This document shows, piece after piece, positions 45,032 to 54,729 of a DNA stretch of 64,000 bases; position 1 is the stretch's first letter, and each line of letters starts with the position of its first letter. Source of the DNA: Vogesella indigofera (GTDB taxonomy: Bacteria; Pseudomonadota; Gammaproteobacteria; Burkholderiales; Chromobacteriaceae); contig NZ_RBID01000014.1 of NCBI RefSeq assembly GCF_003633895.1, positions 1 to 64,000 of the forward strand, read 5' to 3'. The notes beneath the pieces were generated by a model, which made no database searches, was not told where the DNA came from, and worked only from the letters and a program-made list of their open reading frames with translations. Both the position numbers and the translations under genes were made by a program.

Positions 45032-45991
45032 TTAGCCGTCGGACAATACCTTGATGTGTGCCGCGGCACTGCGGCCCAGTGCCGACAGGTCATAGCCGCC
45101 CTCCAGCACCGACACGATGCGTCCCTCGCAATGGGTGGCCGCCAGCTGCAGCAGCTTGCGCGTCACCCACTCGTAGTCGGCCTCGGTCAGTGCCAGCGAG
45201 GCCATGTCGTCTTCGCGGTGGGCGTCAAAACCGGCCGAGATGAAGATCATTTCCGGCTTGAATTCCTCCAGTTGCGGCAGCCACAGATACTCGACCGCCT
45301 CACGGAATTCGCGGCTGCCGCTGCCGGCTTTCAGCGGTACATGGTGCATGTTCGCCCCCAGTGGCTGGTCGCCGCTGTAGGGAAAGAACGGATGCTGGAA
45401 AATCGACACCATCATCACCCGCGGATCATCGCGGAAGATTTCCTCGGTGCCATTGCCGTGGTGGACATCGAAATCGACGACGGCGATGCGCTGCAACTTG
45501 TAGGTCGACAGTGCGTGGGCAATGCCGACCGCGATATTGTTGAAAAAGCAGAAGCCCATCGAGCGGGCGCTTTCGGCGTGGTGCCCCGGCGGCCGGATCG
45601 AGCAGAACGCATTCGGCGCCTCCTTGTTGCACACCATGTCGACCGCCTTCACCACCGCACCGGCGGCGCGCCTGGCGGCCTGCAGCGTGCCGGGGCACAT
45701 CGCGGTATCCGGGTCGACACGGAAGGTGCCCACCGACGGCGAGCACGCCTCGATGTATTCAACGTAATGGGGCGGGTGCACGCGGGCCAGTTGCTGTTCG
45801 CTCACCAGTGGCGCCTCCACTTCCTGCAGGCTGTCAAACAGCTGCGCCGCCATCAGCTGGTCCTTGATGGCGACCAGGCGCTCCGGGCATTCCGGGTGGC
45901 CGCTACCCATATTGTGCTGCAAGCAGTCGGAGTGGCTGATAAAGGCGGTGAGTCCACCGCCGGTCAGGTGCGATTTGAGCCAGGTGAGCAC
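45032..45991 (-). CDS. Class II histone-deacetylase-like amidohydrolase
   Basis: A 319-aa zinc hydrolase of the HDAC/acetoin-utilisation superfamily. Family marks are MGSGHPECPERL, SIRPPGHHAESARSMGFCFFNNIAVG (tandem catalytic His), AVVDFDVHHGNGTEEIF (zinc Asp and His), FISAGFDAHREDDMA (zinc Asp) and VLEGGYDLSALG. Substrates in bacteria include acetylpolyamines and acetyl-lysines and are unknown here. I chose the GTG at 45991 because AAGGA lies 7 bases upstream; the longer reading starts at a TTG with no ribosome-binding signal. The moxR operon is divergent. Confidence 0.9.
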   Translation of the reverse strand: MLTWLKSHLTGGGLTAFISHSDCLQHNMGSGHPECPERLVAIKDQLMAAQLFDSLQEVEAPLVSEQQLARVHPPHYVEYIEACSPSVGTFRVDPDTAMCPGTLQAARRAAGAVVKAVDMVCNKEAPNAFCSIRPPGHHAESARSMGFCFFNNIAVGIAHALSTYKLQRIAVVDFDVHHGNGTEEIFRDDPRVMMVSIFQHPFFPYSGDQPLGANMHHVPLKAGSGSREFREAVEYLWLPQLEEFKPEMIFISAGFDAHREDDMASLALTEADYEWVTRKLLQLAATHCEGRIVSVLEGGYDLSALGRSAAAHIKVLSDG

Positions 45992-46068
45992 GCGCGTTTC
46001 CTTGTTGCGTTGTGGTGGCAAAAGGGATATATGAAATCTTTATAAAGTGTGCGGCCAACGGACTTCAA

Positions 46069-46977
46069 ATGCAATCCATCTCCTTTGCGTATCGTCAACT
46101 GAACGCGTTGATTCTGGGTAAACCGCTACAAATCCGCTTGGCGCTGACCTGCATGCTGGCCGGTGGTCACCTACTGATCGAGGATGTGCCGGGCGTCGGC
46201 AAGACCACGCTGGCGCATGCGCTGGCCGGGGTGCTGGGGCTGGACTATCGCCGGGTGCAGTTCACCAGCGACCTGCTGCCGGCCGACATGCTGGGGGTGA
46301 GCCTGTTCCGCCCCGACGAAGGGCGCTTTGAATTCCAGCCGGGACCGGTGTTTTCGCAATTGTTGCTGGCCGACGAGATCAACCGCGCCTCGCCCAAGGT
46401 GCAGTCGGCGTTGCTGGAGGCGATGGAAGAGCGCCAGGTGTCGATCGATGGTCAGACGCACGCGCTGCCCAAACCGTTTTTCGTGATTGCCACCCAGAAT
46501 CCGGATGGCCAGCTGGGCACCTTTCCGCTGCCGGAGTCGCAGCTGGACCGTTTCCTGATGCGCATCTCGCTGGGCTATCCGTCACCGGAGTCGGAGCGCG
46601 CATTGCTGCTGGCCGGTGACCGGCGGCAGGCCTTGTCGGCATTGCCGGCGGCGATGAATGCCGGCGAGCTGCTGGCACTGCAGCAGAAAGCGGCGCAGGT
46701 CACCGTCAGCAGCGCGCTGGCCGACTACGTGCTGGCCTTGCTGCTGGCCAGCCGCAAGCGCGAGCTGTTCATGCATGGCCTCAGCCCGCGTGCCGGCCTG
46801 GCCATTCTGGCCGCTGCCCGCGCCTGGGCGATGCTGGACGGTCGCGACCACGTGCTGCCGGAAGACGTGAAGGCGGTGTTCGTGGCGGTGTGTGCGCATC
46901 GCCTGCAGTCGCGGCTGCCGGGCATGAACAGCATTGATGCCGCACAGCGGTTGCTGGACCATGTCCCGCTGGCGTAA
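46069..46977 (+). CDS. MoxR-family AAA+ ATPase
   Basis: A 302-aa chaperone-type ATPase. Walker A is DVPGVGKTTLA, Walker B LLADEINRASPKVQSALLEAMEE, sensor IATQNPDGQLGTFPLPESQLDRF. MoxR proteins are thought to assist maturation of protein complexes together with VWA or DUF58 partners. Here the DUF58 gene starts inside its last codons (17-base overlap) and a transglutaminase gene follows, the classic three-gene unit. The ATG at 46069 was chosen from homology; the open frame upstream has no start signal. Confidence 0.93.
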   Translation: MQSISFAYRQLNALILGKPLQIRLALTCMLAGGHLLIEDVPGVGKTTLAHALAGVLGLDYRRVQFTSDLLPADMLGVSLFRPDEGRFEFQPGPVFSQLLLADEINRASPKVQSALLEAMEERQVSIDGQTHALPKPFFVIATQNPDGQLGTFPLPESQLDRFLMRISLGYPSPESERALLLAGDRRQALSALPAAMNAGELLALQQKAAQVTVSSALADYVLALLLASRKRELFMHGLSPRAGLAILAAARAWAMLDGRDHVLPEDVKAVFVAVCAHRLQSRLPGMNSIDAAQRLLDHVPLA

Positions 46978-47908
46978 GGCGGCGTCATCCTGGCTGCTGC
47001 GCCGGCTGCCGCGACAGCAGCAGCTGGTGCTGGGGCAGTCGCGCATCTACCTGCTGCCGACCACGTTTGGCTGGGGACTGTTGCTGGTGGCGTGGGCGGT
47101 GTGGATCGGCGCGCTCAACTATGCGGTCAGTCTCGCCTACGTGCTGTCGTTCTGGATCGTGTCGCTGGTGCTGATTGCGGTGGTGCTGGCCTATCGCCAG
47201 CTGGCCGGCCTCGCGATCCGTTGCGGGGCGCCCGACGATGTGGTGGCTGGCAGTCACGCACTGTTTCCGCTGCAACTGCAGTGGCCGGAGGGCGAGTCGC
47301 GGCTGTTGCGCCTCGGCTGGCATGACGAAGCCGGTGGCGTGGTGCTGGACCGTCCCGGCGAGGTGCTGTTGCCGCGACTGACGCTGCAGCGCGGCCAAAT
47401 GACGATACCGCCGCTGCGGGTCTATTCCGAATCGCCGTTGGGGCTGGTGCGGGCCTTTGCCTACCTGCGGCTGCAGACACAGGTGTGCGTTTATCCACTG
47501 CCCTGTGCCGACGAACGGGCGGCGGCCAGCCTGCCCGACGGCGGCCAGCTGCGCGAGCAGCAGCCGGTGCCGGGCGAGCTGTTTTCCCATCTGGTGGCCT
47601 GGCAGCCGGAGCTGGGTGCCCGGCGCATCGCCTGGAAAGCCTACGCCCGCCGCGGTGTGCTGCTGGCGCGGCGTTTCGAGGAGCCGCAAGCGGCGCGGGC
47701 GACCTGCCTGCTGGAGTGGTCCGCCTATCCGGCGGAGATGGCGGCCGAGGCCCGCCTGTCGCGGCTGTGCTGGCAGCTGCTGGCGGCGGCGCGGCGCGGC
47801 GAAGATGTCGTCCTGCGGCTGCCGCAGCAGGAGTTGCGGCTGACGGCGGGCGAGGTGCGGCCGGGACTGCGGGCGCTGGCCGGCTTTGGAGTACGCGATG
47901 CGCAGTGA
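46961..47908 (+). CDS. DUF58-domain membrane protein
   Basis: A 315-aa protein with two membrane segments near the N-terminus (TTFGWGLLLVAWAVWIGALNYA and LAYVLSFWIVSLVLIAVVLAY). A cytoplasmic part carries the DUF58 core PVPGELFSHLVAWQPELGARRIAWKAYARRG, equal to the family (Y)xxGDxxRxIxWKxxAR with changes. LGLVRAFAYLRLQTQVCVYP is another family segment. Function is unknown; it is an obligate neighbour of MoxR. It starts within moxR and overlaps the transglutaminase gene by 11 bases. Confidence 0.87.
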   Translation: MSRWRKAASSWLLRRLPRQQQLVLGQSRIYLLPTTFGWGLLLVAWAVWIGALNYAVSLAYVLSFWIVSLVLIAVVLAYRQLAGLAIRCGAPDDVVAGSHALFPLQLQWPEGESRLLRLGWHDEAGGVVLDRPGEVLLPRLTLQRGQMTIPPLRVYSESPLGLVRAFAYLRLQTQVCVYPLPCADERAAASLPDGGQLREQQPVPGELFSHLVAWQPELGARRIAWKAYARRGVLLARRFEEPQAARATCLLEWSAYPAEMAAEARLSRLCWQLLAAARRGEDVVLRLPQQELRLTAGEVRPGLRALAGFGVRDAQ

Positions 47909-49865
47909 ACCGCGTCTGGCCCACTTTGCCGTGCTGGCGGCGCTGGCACTGACCGTGCTGCCGCTGTTCCTGCAGTTGCCGCCGTGGGTGCCGCTGCTGT
48001 TTGCGCTGCAGCTGGGCGGCCGCGCGTGGCTGGCGTGGCAGGGGCGGCAATTGCCGCATCGTGTGTGGCTGTTGCTGGCGATGATCGTGCCAGTGCTGTT
48101 GTTGTGGCTCAGCCTGCGCACCCTGGTTGGCCGCGAAGGCGGTGTGGCGCTGCTGCTGTTGCTGACCGGATTCAAGGCCTTCGAGACGGTGACGCTGCGC
48201 GACTGGCGCGTGCTGCTGGGGCTGGGTTTTTTTCTGGCGGCGACGCCGCTGCTGTTCGACCAGAGTCTGCCGTCGGCGTTGTGGCTGTTGTTGTCGCTGT
48301 TCGTGCTGACTTGGGCGATGGTGTTGCTCGCTGGGGTCGATAGTGCCGCCAGTCCGCGTGCCGCCGCGCTGGCGCTGCTATATGCGATGCCGCTGATGCT
48401 GCTGCTGTTCGTCGCCATGCCGCGGCTGCCCGGCCCGCTGTGGAGCATGCCGACAATGGATCAGCGCGCCACCAGCGGTCTCAGTGACAGTCTGGCGCCG
48501 GGCAGTATCGGGCAGATGATTCCGTCGCGTGAGCCGGCGTTTACCGCCCAGTTTCGCGGACGACAGCCGGTGCGAGAACAACTGTACTGGCGGGTGATGG
48601 TGTTCGATCGCTTCGACGGTGCGCGCTGGACGGCGGGTAGCGTGCCGGACAGCGGCGCTGCCTTGCTGCCTGGTGTGGCCGGCGAGCTGTCGTACTCGAT
48701 TACCGCCACGCCGTTCAAGGGCGCGCTGCCGGTGCTGGAGCACGCGGTGTGGGCCGGCGAGGGCGTGCAGCAGGTCGCCGCCCAGCTAGTGCGGCGTATC
48801 GATGCCCGCAACGAGGCACGTCTGCGCTACGACGTGCGCAGCGTGGCACAAGCCGCTTATCCGGCGGCGCTGAGTGCCGAACAGCGCGATCACTATCTGC
48901 AACTGCCTGCGGCCAACCTTCGCACCCGGCAGCAGGGAGAGTTTTTCGCGCGCCAGTTCCGGGACGAGGCCGGGCGCCTGGCTGCGCTGCGTGCCTGGCT
49001 GCAGCAGCAGGGACTGCGTTATACCCTGTCGCCACCGCTGCTGCAGGGTGATGTGGTCGATGATTTCCTGTTTTCCAGCCGCCAGGGATTTTGCGAGCAC
49101 TTCGCCTCGGCCTTCGCCACCCTGGCCCGTGCCGCCGGCCTGCCGGCACGAATCGTGGTCGGCTTTCAGGGCGGTGAATTCAACGCGGGCGGGCAGTTCT
49201 GGCTGGTGCGCTCCTCCGATGCCCACGCCTGGACCGAGGTGTGGCTGCAGGGACGCTGGCAGCGGGTGGACCCGACGGCACTGGTGGCGCCGTCGCGCAT
49301 CGTCAGCGAGGTCGGCGAGCTGGTGCCGGAGGCGCAGGCGGTGGTGCCGGTGCTGGGACGCCGTCCGCCACAGTGGTGGCACACGGTTCATGCGCAATGG
49401 CAGCGCGCGGGCTTTGTCTGGCAGCAGTGGGTGGTGGATTACGATGCCCGGCGGCAGCAGAGCCTGTTCCAGCGTCTGGGGCTGGGCCGGGTAGGGGTGG
49501 GCAGTGTGATGACGCTATTGCTGCTCGGCGGTGTGTTGCTGGTGTTGCCGTTGCTGTTATGGCTGTTGTGGCGCCGGCCGCCAGCGCGCAGCTATCCGGT
49601 ACGCGGCTGGCTCCTGCTGGTGTCGCGTCTGCAGCAGGCCGGTGTCGCGGCCGTGGCCAGCGATACACCGGCGCAGCTGCGCGACAAGGCCGTGCTGCTG
49701 GCGCCAGTGTTGCAGCAACAACTGGCGCGCCTGCTCGCTGACTGGCAGCAATGGCGCTACGCCGAGGGCGCCACCGATGCCGATCCGCGCTGGCGTGGCT
49801 GGTGGTGGCAGGTGCGCCGTTTCCGGCCACCAAGGTTGGCCGCAAAAAAACGCACAGGGCGTTAG
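47898..49865 (+). CDS. tgpA: Membrane transglutaminase-like protein (DUF3488/TgpA family)
   Basis: A 655-aa protein. About seven N-terminal helices (first at residues 8-30; LFALQLGGRAWLAW, RVWLLLAMIVPVLLLWLSL) are followed by a periplasmic transglutaminase core at about 330-480. The triad is C in SRQGFCEHFASAF, H in SSDAHAWTEVWL and D in WQRVDPTAL. A last helix (VGSVMTLLLLGGVLLVLPLLLWLLW) and a cytoplasmic tail end it. P. aeruginosa TgpA is essential and possibly acts in envelope assembly. The ATG at 47898 has GGAG 6 bases upstream. Its stop codon lies in the loop of the opposing rpoS terminator. Confidence 0.9.
   Translation: MRSEPRLAHFAVLAALALTVLPLFLQLPPWVPLLFALQLGGRAWLAWQGRQLPHRVWLLLAMIVPVLLLWLSLRTLVGREGGVALLLLLTGFKAFETVTLRDWRVLLGLGFFLAATPLLFDQSLPSALWLLLSLFVLTWAMVLLAGVDSAASPRAAALALLYAMPLMLLLFVAMPRLPGPLWSMPTMDQRATSGLSDSLAPGSIGQMIPSREPAFTAQFRGRQPVREQLYWRVMVFDRFDGARWTAGSVPDSGAALLPGVAGELSYSITATPFKGALPVLEHAVWAGEGVQQVAAQLVRRIDARNEARLRYDVRSVAQAAYPAALSAEQRDHYLQLPAANLRTRQQGEFFARQFRDEAGRLAALRAWLQQQGLRYTLSPPLLQGDVVDDFLFSSRQGFCEHFASAFATLARAAGLPARIVVGFQGGEFNAGGQFWLVRSSDAHAWTEVWLQGRWQRVDPTALVAPSRIVSEVGELVPEAQAVVPVLGRRPPQWWHTVHAQWQRAGFVWQQWVVDYDARRQQSLFQRLGLGRVGVGSVMTLLLLGGVLLVLPLLLWLLWRRPPARSYPVRGWLLLVSRLQQAGVAAVASDTPAQLRDKAVLLAPVLQQQLARLLADWQQWRYAEGATDADPRWRGWWWQVRRFRPPRLAAKKRTGR
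48908..48919 (-). repeat. AGGTTGGCCGCA repeat, copy inside tgpA
   Basis: Exact 12-mer on the strand opposite to the gene; the gene reads Ala-Ala-Asn-Leu here. Confidence 0.8.
49833..49844 (+). repeat. AGGTTGGCCGCA repeat, copy at the tgpA 3' end
   Basis: Exact 12-mer in the last codons of tgpA. Its final base abuts the A-run (T-run on the minus strand) of the rpoS terminator. Confidence 0.85.
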
Positions 49866-49876
49866 CACCTGTGCGT
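49844..49876 (-). terminator. Intrinsic terminator of rpoS
   Basis: On the minus strand ACGCACAGG, 9-base loop, CCTGTGCGT, then a T-run of seven (49844-49850 as A on plus). It begins 20 bases after the rpoS stop and overlaps the convergent tgpA stop codon. Confidence 0.92.
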
Positions 49877-49896
49877 GTTGCCGGCTGGTGGTGATC

Positions 49897-50841
49897 TCAG
49901 AGCAGGAAGTCCTTGGAGATGCCCTTGCGGCGCAGGATGCGGCGCAGGTGCTCCAGTGCCTCGATCTGGATCTGGCGCACCCGCTCCCGGGTCAGGCTCA
50001 GCGTGGCGGCCAGTTCTTCCAGAGTGCAGATCTCGTGGTTGTTGAGGCCGTAGCGGCGCTCAATCACCATGCGCTGCTTTTCGGTCAGCTGTGACAGCCA
50101 TTCATGCACGAAATGCTCGATCTGCACATTGTGCAGCTGCGCGTCCGGTTCCTCGTGCTGCTCGTCGGGGATCGATTCGCCGATCGACAGCATCGGATCG
50201 ATATCCAGTGGCGCATCCAGTGACGCCATGCGCTCGTTGAGGCTCATCACCTTGCGCACTTCTTCCACCGGCTTGTCGACCAGATGGGCGATTTCGTCTA
50301 GGGTCGGTTCGCGGCCGATCTGGCTTTCCAGATGGCGCGAGGCGCGCAGGTAGATGTTGAGTTCCTTGATGACGTGCACCGGCAGGCGGATGGTGCGCGA
50401 CTGGTTCATGATCGCCCGTTCCACGCTCTGCCGGATCCACCAGGTGGCATAGGTGGAGAAGCGGAAGCCGCGCTCCGGATCGAACTTCTCCAGCGCGTGC
50501 ATCAGGCCGATATTGCCTTCCTCGATCAGGTCGAGCAAGGCCAGCCCGCGATTGATGTAGTGCTTGGCAATGTTGACCACCAGCCGCAGATTGTGCTCGA
50601 TCATCTTCTGCCGGGCGGCAAAATCGCCTTGCACCACGCGGCGCGCCAGCGCCACTTCTTCCGCCGGTGTCAGCAGGGCATTGTTGCCGATATCGTTGAG
50701 GTAGATCTGGGTGACGTCGGTGACTTCGCTGACCGCCGAGCTGACACTGCTTTCCTCGGCCTCGACGGCTTCCTTGGCTTCCGCCTCCTGCTCTACCTCT
50801 TCATCCAGCACTTCTTCAAGTAGTTCCAGATCATCGCTCAT
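49897..50841 (-). CDS. rpoS: RNA polymerase sigma factor RpoS
   Basis: A 314-aa sigma-70 family protein for stationary-phase and general stress genes. The acidic N-terminal part (about 1-40) is followed by region 1.2 ([21 protein letters not shown]), region 2 ([55 protein letters not shown]), region 3, and region 4 ([43 protein letters not shown]). RpoS in place of RpoD is shown by size and by the surE-pcm-nlpD-rpoS order. Its own promoter commonly lies in nlpD. Confidence 0.96.
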   Translation of the reverse strand: MSDDLELLEEVLDEEVEQEAEAKEAVEAEESSVSSAVSEVTDVTQIYLNDIGNNALLTPAEEVALARRVVQGDFAARQKMIEHNLRLVVNIAKHYINRGLALLDLIEEGNIGLMHALEKFDPERGFRFSTYATWWIRQSVERAIMNQSRTIRLPVHVIKELNIYLRASRHLESQIGREPTLDEIAHLVDKPVEEVRKVMSLNERMASLDAPLDIDPMLSIGESIPDEQHEEPDAQLHNVQIEHFVHEWLSQLTEKQRMVIERRYGLNNHEICTLEELAATLSLTRERVRQIQIEALEHLRRILRRKGISKDFLL

Positions 50842-50887
50842 GATGCTTTCCCCCGCTTGCAGTTACCCCGGTGCAGGGGAGTCCCTG

Positions 50888-51943
50888 CTAGGGTTTAGCT
50901 TCCAGAAACTTGCTCGGGTCTACCGGCTTGCCCATTTCCCGGATCTCGAAATGGAGTTTTACTTGATCTGCGTCGGTATCACCCATTTCGGCAATTTTCT
51001 GGCCTTTCTTGACCGCTTGTCCTTCTTTGACCACTAGTGCGCTGTTGTGTGCGTAGGCTGACAAATAAGTCTTGTCGTGGCGGATGATGATCAGCTTGCC
51101 ATAACCACGCAAACCGCTGCCACTGTAGACCACCTTGCCGTCATTGGCTGCCATCACCGGCTGTCCCAGTTTGCCGCTAATGTTGATGCCCTTGTTTTGC
51201 TCCGAGAAGCCCCGGACCACCTTGCCCTGCGTCGGCCACTGCCACTGGCTGCCGGTAGCGGCCGAGGCTTCCGGGCGGCTGCTGTCGACTGCCGCACCCG
51301 GGGTGCCCGGAGCCGTGGTGCCGGCAACCTTCGGTGGCTGCTTCTCTTGCGGCAGCTTCTCCAGTGGTGCCGGCGGCTTACTGCCGCTGCTGCCCTCTGC
51401 CAATAGCGGCAGCTGTTTGTTCGCATTCTCCGAATACTGCAGCTTCAATGCCTTCGGATATTGTTTCAGCGTCTCGTTACCGTTCTTTGCGCCGCTGCTG
51501 ACCGTATTGCTTGCCGTTGCCACTTCGGCTGGCGGCTTGGCCACCGTCACCGGGCTGGTGGTGCCGGGTGGCGTCAGGCGCAGCGTCTGGCCAACCTTGA
51601 TGTTGTAGCCATCCAGATTATTCCATTCCGCCAGATCCTGATAGCGCAGACCATTATTAACCGCAATGCGGTACAGCGTTTCGCCGGCCTGGACCTGGTG
51701 CGTGCTGCCGGCAGTCGGCGTATTCGCCTTCGGCAGTGAGCCGAGCCGGATCGGGCTGCTCTGCGTGCCAGCCGTTACCGGGCTGCTGTTGGCGGCTTTG
51801 CTGCCGCTGGCGGTGCTGCCGAGAACGCTGGCCTGACCGGCCACAATCGGTGCCGGCGTCGGGTTGCTGGTGGCGCAGGCGGCCAACAGCAGTGGCAAGA
51901 CGACAGGCAACGGTTGGATCAGTTTAAATACTTGCTTGTACAT
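50888..51943 (-). CDS. nlpD: NlpD-type lipoprotein, LysM plus degenerate M23 peptidase
   Basis: A 351-aa outer-membrane lipoprotein activating the amidase AmiC at the septum. The signal peptide ends in a lipobox (LPLLLAAC, about residues 16-23). A LysM domain is visible as HQVQAGETLYRIAVNNGLRYQDLAEWNN, followed by a Pro/Thr linker. The C-terminal LytM/M23 domain has the changed metal motif (KGINISG in place of HxGxD), so it is probably catalytically inactive, like E. coli NlpD. I chose the ATG at 51943 because it gives a normal lipoprotein signal. It precedes rpoS by 46 bases. Confidence 0.92.
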   Translation of the reverse strand: MYKQVFKLIQPLPVVLPLLLAACATSNPTPAPIVAGQASVLGSTASGSKAANSSPVTAGTQSSPIRLGSLPKANTPTAGSTHQVQAGETLYRIAVNNGLRYQDLAEWNNLDGYNIKVGQTLRLTPPGTTSPVTVAKPPAEVATASNTVSSGAKNGNETLKQYPKALKLQYSENANKQLPLLAEGSSGSKPPAPLEKLPQEKQPPKVAGTTAPGTPGAAVDSSRPEASAATGSQWQWPTQGKVVRGFSEQNKGINISGKLGQPVMAANDGKVVYSGSGLRGYGKLIIIRHDKTYLSAYAHNSALVVKEGQAVKKGQKIAEMGDTDADQVKLHFEIREMGKPVDPSKFLEAKP

Positions 51944-52032
51944 TGGCTTGAGGATGTTATATGCCAGTTCTGAGCTGGCTGTAAATTGTCTGACAATCCG
52001 GCTGGGGCGTGTTGTTGCGTTTGTGCCCTGCA

Positions 52033-52704
52033 TCATTGCTTGCCGGGTAGCAGCGGCACAAAGCGGACGGCTTCCAGCCGGGTTTCCTGAATTGCGGTGG
52101 CGGTCTTTTCGTACAGCCACAGGTGCTGCTCCTGGTCGCCGATCGGCAAAACCAGCCGTCCTCCGGTTGCCAGCTGTGGCAGCAGCGCTGGTGGGACCTG
52201 GCGGGCGGCGGCGGTCATGATGATGCCGTCAAACGGCGCTACATCAGGCAGGCCCTGATGGCCGTCACCATGCACCAGTCTGGCATGGACCAGCTTGGCA
52301 TTGCGAAGGTTCAGCCGTGCCTTGTCGAGGATGCCGGACAGGCGCTCGACAGAATAGACCTGGGCGCCGGTTTTCAGCAGCACGGCCGTCTGGTAGCCGC
52401 AGCCGGTTCCGATCTCGAGGATCTTGCCGGGGCTGCTGCGTCCTTCCAGCAGCTTTTCGGTCATGCGTGCCACCGTCAGCGGCTGGGAGATGGTCTGCCC
52501 CTGCCCGATCGGTAGCGACACGTCATCGTAGGCACGGGTTGCCAGTGCCTGGTCGATGAACAGGTGGCGCGGCACTTCGTACATTGCCGCCAGCACCCGC
52601 TCGTCGCGTATGCCCTGCTGGCGCAGGCGCTCGATCATGCGCAGGCGCGTGCGCTCGGAAATCATGCCGTAGCTGCCCTGGGCAACGCTTACTGGTTGAG
52701 CCAT
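52033..52704 (-). CDS. pcm: Protein-L-isoaspartate O-methyltransferase (Pcm)
   Basis: A 223-aa SAM-dependent repair enzyme for isoaspartyl residues. Motif I is [16 protein letters not shown] (SAM-binding), preceded by the substrate-binding region [29 protein letters not shown] is the acidic post-I motif, and [17 protein letters not shown] and [12 protein letters not shown] follow. It overlaps surE by 16 bases, and surE-pcm-nlpD-rpoS is the conserved stationary-phase survival cluster. Confidence 0.95.
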   Translation of the reverse strand: MAQPVSVAQGSYGMISERTRLRMIERLRQQGIRDERVLAAMYEVPRHLFIDQALATRAYDDVSLPIGQGQTISQPLTVARMTEKLLEGRSSPGKILEIGTGCGYQTAVLLKTGAQVYSVERLSGILDKARLNLRNAKLVHARLVHGDGHQGLPDVAPFDGIIMTAAARQVPPALLPQLATGGRLVLPIGDQEQHLWLYEKTATAIQETRLEAVRFVPLLPGKQ

Positions 52705-53429
52705 GTGCGGATGGATCCCATTTGTTCGCTGGCGGTCAGGTCTATCATCAGCGGCGTGACCGAAATCCGGTTATGGCGAATGGCGTGGAAATCGGTGCCG
52801 GCGCCGGCGTCCTGCTCCGGGCCGACCGGGCCGACCCAGTACACGGTATCGCCGCGCGGATTCTTGCCGGCAATCACCGGCTCGGCATGGTGGCGGCGGC
52901 CGAGGCGGGTGACCTCGATCTCTTGCAGCTGTGCTACCGGCACGTCGGGGACATTGACGTTCAGCAGTACAGGGTGGGTAAACGGTGTCTTGAGGGTATT
53001 GGCCATCAGCAGGTCGACGGCATGGCAGGCGCTGGCGAAGTGCTGGTGCTTGCCGGCCAGCGAAACGGCCACTGCCGGAATGCCGAGCAGGAAGGCTTCG
53101 GTAGCGGCGGCAACGGTACCCGAGTACAGCGTGTCATCGCCCATGTTCGGGCCGTGGTTGATGCCGGAGAACACCATGTCCGGCTTGAAGTCGAGAAAAC
53201 CGGTGACGGCGACGTGCACGCAGTCGGTGGGGGTGCCGTTGACGTAGTAGTAGCCGGATGCCGCCTGCTTCACGCTCAGCGGCCGGTCCAGCGTCAGCGA
53301 GTTGCTGGCGCCGCTGCGGTCGCGCTCCGGTGCCACGACCACTACCTCGCCGTATTTGGCCAGGGTGCTGGCCAGGGCCGCGATCCCCGGCGAGAAATAA
53401 CCATCATCATTGCTAACAAGAAATTTCAT
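52689..53429 (-). CDS. surE: 5'/3'-nucleotidase SurE
   Basis: A 246-aa metal-dependent nucleotidase and polyphosphatase for stationary-phase survival. The motif [14 protein letters not shown] holds the metal Asp pair (D8, D9). [32 protein letters not shown] and [23 protein letters not shown] are the other conserved blocks. GGAAGG precedes the ATG at 53429; the 25 extra codons upstream have no homology. It overlaps pcm, so the two are translated in a coupled way. Confidence 0.96.
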   Translation of the reverse strand: MKFLVSNDDGYFSPGIAALASTLAKYGEVVVVAPERDRSGASNSLTLDRPLSVKQAASGYYYVNGTPTDCVHVAVTGFLDFKPDMVFSGINHGPNMGDDTLYSGTVAAATEAFLLGIPAVAVSLAGKHQHFASACHAVDLLMANTLKTPFTHPVLLNVNVPDVPVAQLQEIEVTRLGRRHHAEPVIAGKNPRGDTVYWVGPVGPEQDAGAGTDFHAIRHNRISVTPLMIDLTASEQMGSIRTWLNQ

Positions 53430-53522
53430 GGCAACCTTCCATCCAGACCATCCGATTGTATCCGCGTATGCTGGTGGCGCAAAATTTCTCTGTCCGGCCG
53501 GCACGGCCGCCGGCGCAGAATG

Positions 53523-53548
53523 AAAAAGGGCCGGCGTACGGCCGGCCC
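53523..53548 (-). terminator. Intrinsic terminator of nadA
   Basis: On the minus strand GGGCCGGC, loop CGTAC, GCCGGCCC, then TTTTT. It is 24 bases after the nadA stop and isolates nadA from surE. Confidence 0.93.
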
Positions 53549-53571
53549 GGTGTGCTGCGTTGCGTTATCGC

Positions 53572-54489
53572 TCAGACGTAGTAGCGCTGGCTGAAGTCGA
53601 GCATGCGCTCGATCGGCAGTCTGGCGGCGTCCATCTCGGCCTGGCTCAGGTAGTCGATGCGGGTGCCGAGGCCTTGCTGCGCGCGCTTGACTGCTTCGAT
53701 GGTGTTCATCTTCATGTACGGACAGGAGTTGCACTGGCAGCCGGCGTAGATCGGCGCCTGGCGGATGTCCAGTTCCGGGCGGACGAGGCGCATGTTGTAG
53801 AGGATGCCGTCTTCGGTGGCGACAAAGATCACGTCGCTGACCGCGCCGTCATAGGCCTTGATCCAGTTGAGCATGCCGGAGGTGGAGCCGACGTACTGCG
53901 CGCGTTTGAGCACCGGCAGCGGGCTCTCCGGATGGGCAATCAGGTAGGCCTTGCTGTTGACGGCTTCCAGCGCCTCGTTGAGCGCGGCCTCGTTGAACTT
54001 GTCGTGCACCTCGCACACCGCCGACCACAGCGGCATGTCGTAGCCGTACTGGTAGTTGAGGTAGCCACCCATGTTGCGGTCCGGCGAGAAGATGACTTTT
54101 TTGCCTTGCTCATACAGGTGGGCAATGATGTCGTCGACGTTGCGGCTGGTGACGATCCAGTCCGACAGTGCCTTGTGCGCGGCCGAGGAGTTGATATAGG
54201 ACACGTGCACGTGATCGGGGTGGCTCTCGCGCCACTGGCGCAGTGCCTCGACATCGGTCTGCGTCACCAGCGAGCAGGTGGAGCCGGCGTCCGGCAGGAT
54301 CACTTCGGCTTGCGGGTTCAGGATTTTTGCCGTCTCGGCCATGAAGCGCACACCGGCGAAGACGATGATGTCGGCTTTGGATTCGCGCGCGAACAAGGAC
54401 AGCTCGAGGCTGTCTCCCACCTTGTCGGCCATTTGCTGGATTTCGGGCTGGGTGTAGTAGTGCGCAAGTGTGACGACGCGTTTAGACAT
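53572..54489 (-). CDS. nadA: Quinolinate synthase NadA
   Basis: A 305-aa [4Fe-4S] enzyme making quinolinate from iminoaspartate and dihydroxyacetone phosphate for NAD synthesis. VVTLAHYYTQPEIQQMADKVGDSLEL is the substrate-binding start. Cluster cysteines lie in DAGSTCSLV, near the N-terminal third, and in YAGCQCNSCPYMKMNTIEAV near the C-terminus. SPDRNMGGYLNYQYG is a family block. The ATG at 54489 (MSKRVVTLAHYYTQ) was chosen by homology. The protein is of the shorter type. Confidence 0.94.
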   Translation of the reverse strand: MSKRVVTLAHYYTQPEIQQMADKVGDSLELSLFARESKADIIVFAGVRFMAETAKILNPQAEVILPDAGSTCSLVTQTDVEALRQWRESHPDHVHVSYINSSAAHKALSDWIVTSRNVDDIIAHLYEQGKKVIFSPDRNMGGYLNYQYGYDMPLWSAVCEVHDKFNEAALNEALEAVNSKAYLIAHPESPLPVLKRAQYVGSTSGMLNWIKAYDGAVSDVIFVATEDGILYNMRLVRPELDIRQAPIYAGCQCNSCPYMKMNTIEAVKRAQQGLGTRIDYLSQAEMDAARLPIERMLDFSQRYYV

Positions 54490-54729
54490 GGTAGCAATCC
54501 CCGGCGCGGGCGTGGGCCCTGGCTGTTGGCGTTGATTCTTGATGCGGCGCAACAAAAATGCAGCGCCAAACAGGGAAGATTAGCAATAATGATCGCGCGG
54601 CGCTACTGTTGAGATGCGTTGTATGCCGTAGGCAAGTGGCAGCTGTATCTTTACACATCTGCAATGGCAACCGGCGGCCGGTAGCGCCACTCAGGCCGGA
54701 AAACCTCTGTCCATCAGGATGGCAAAACT

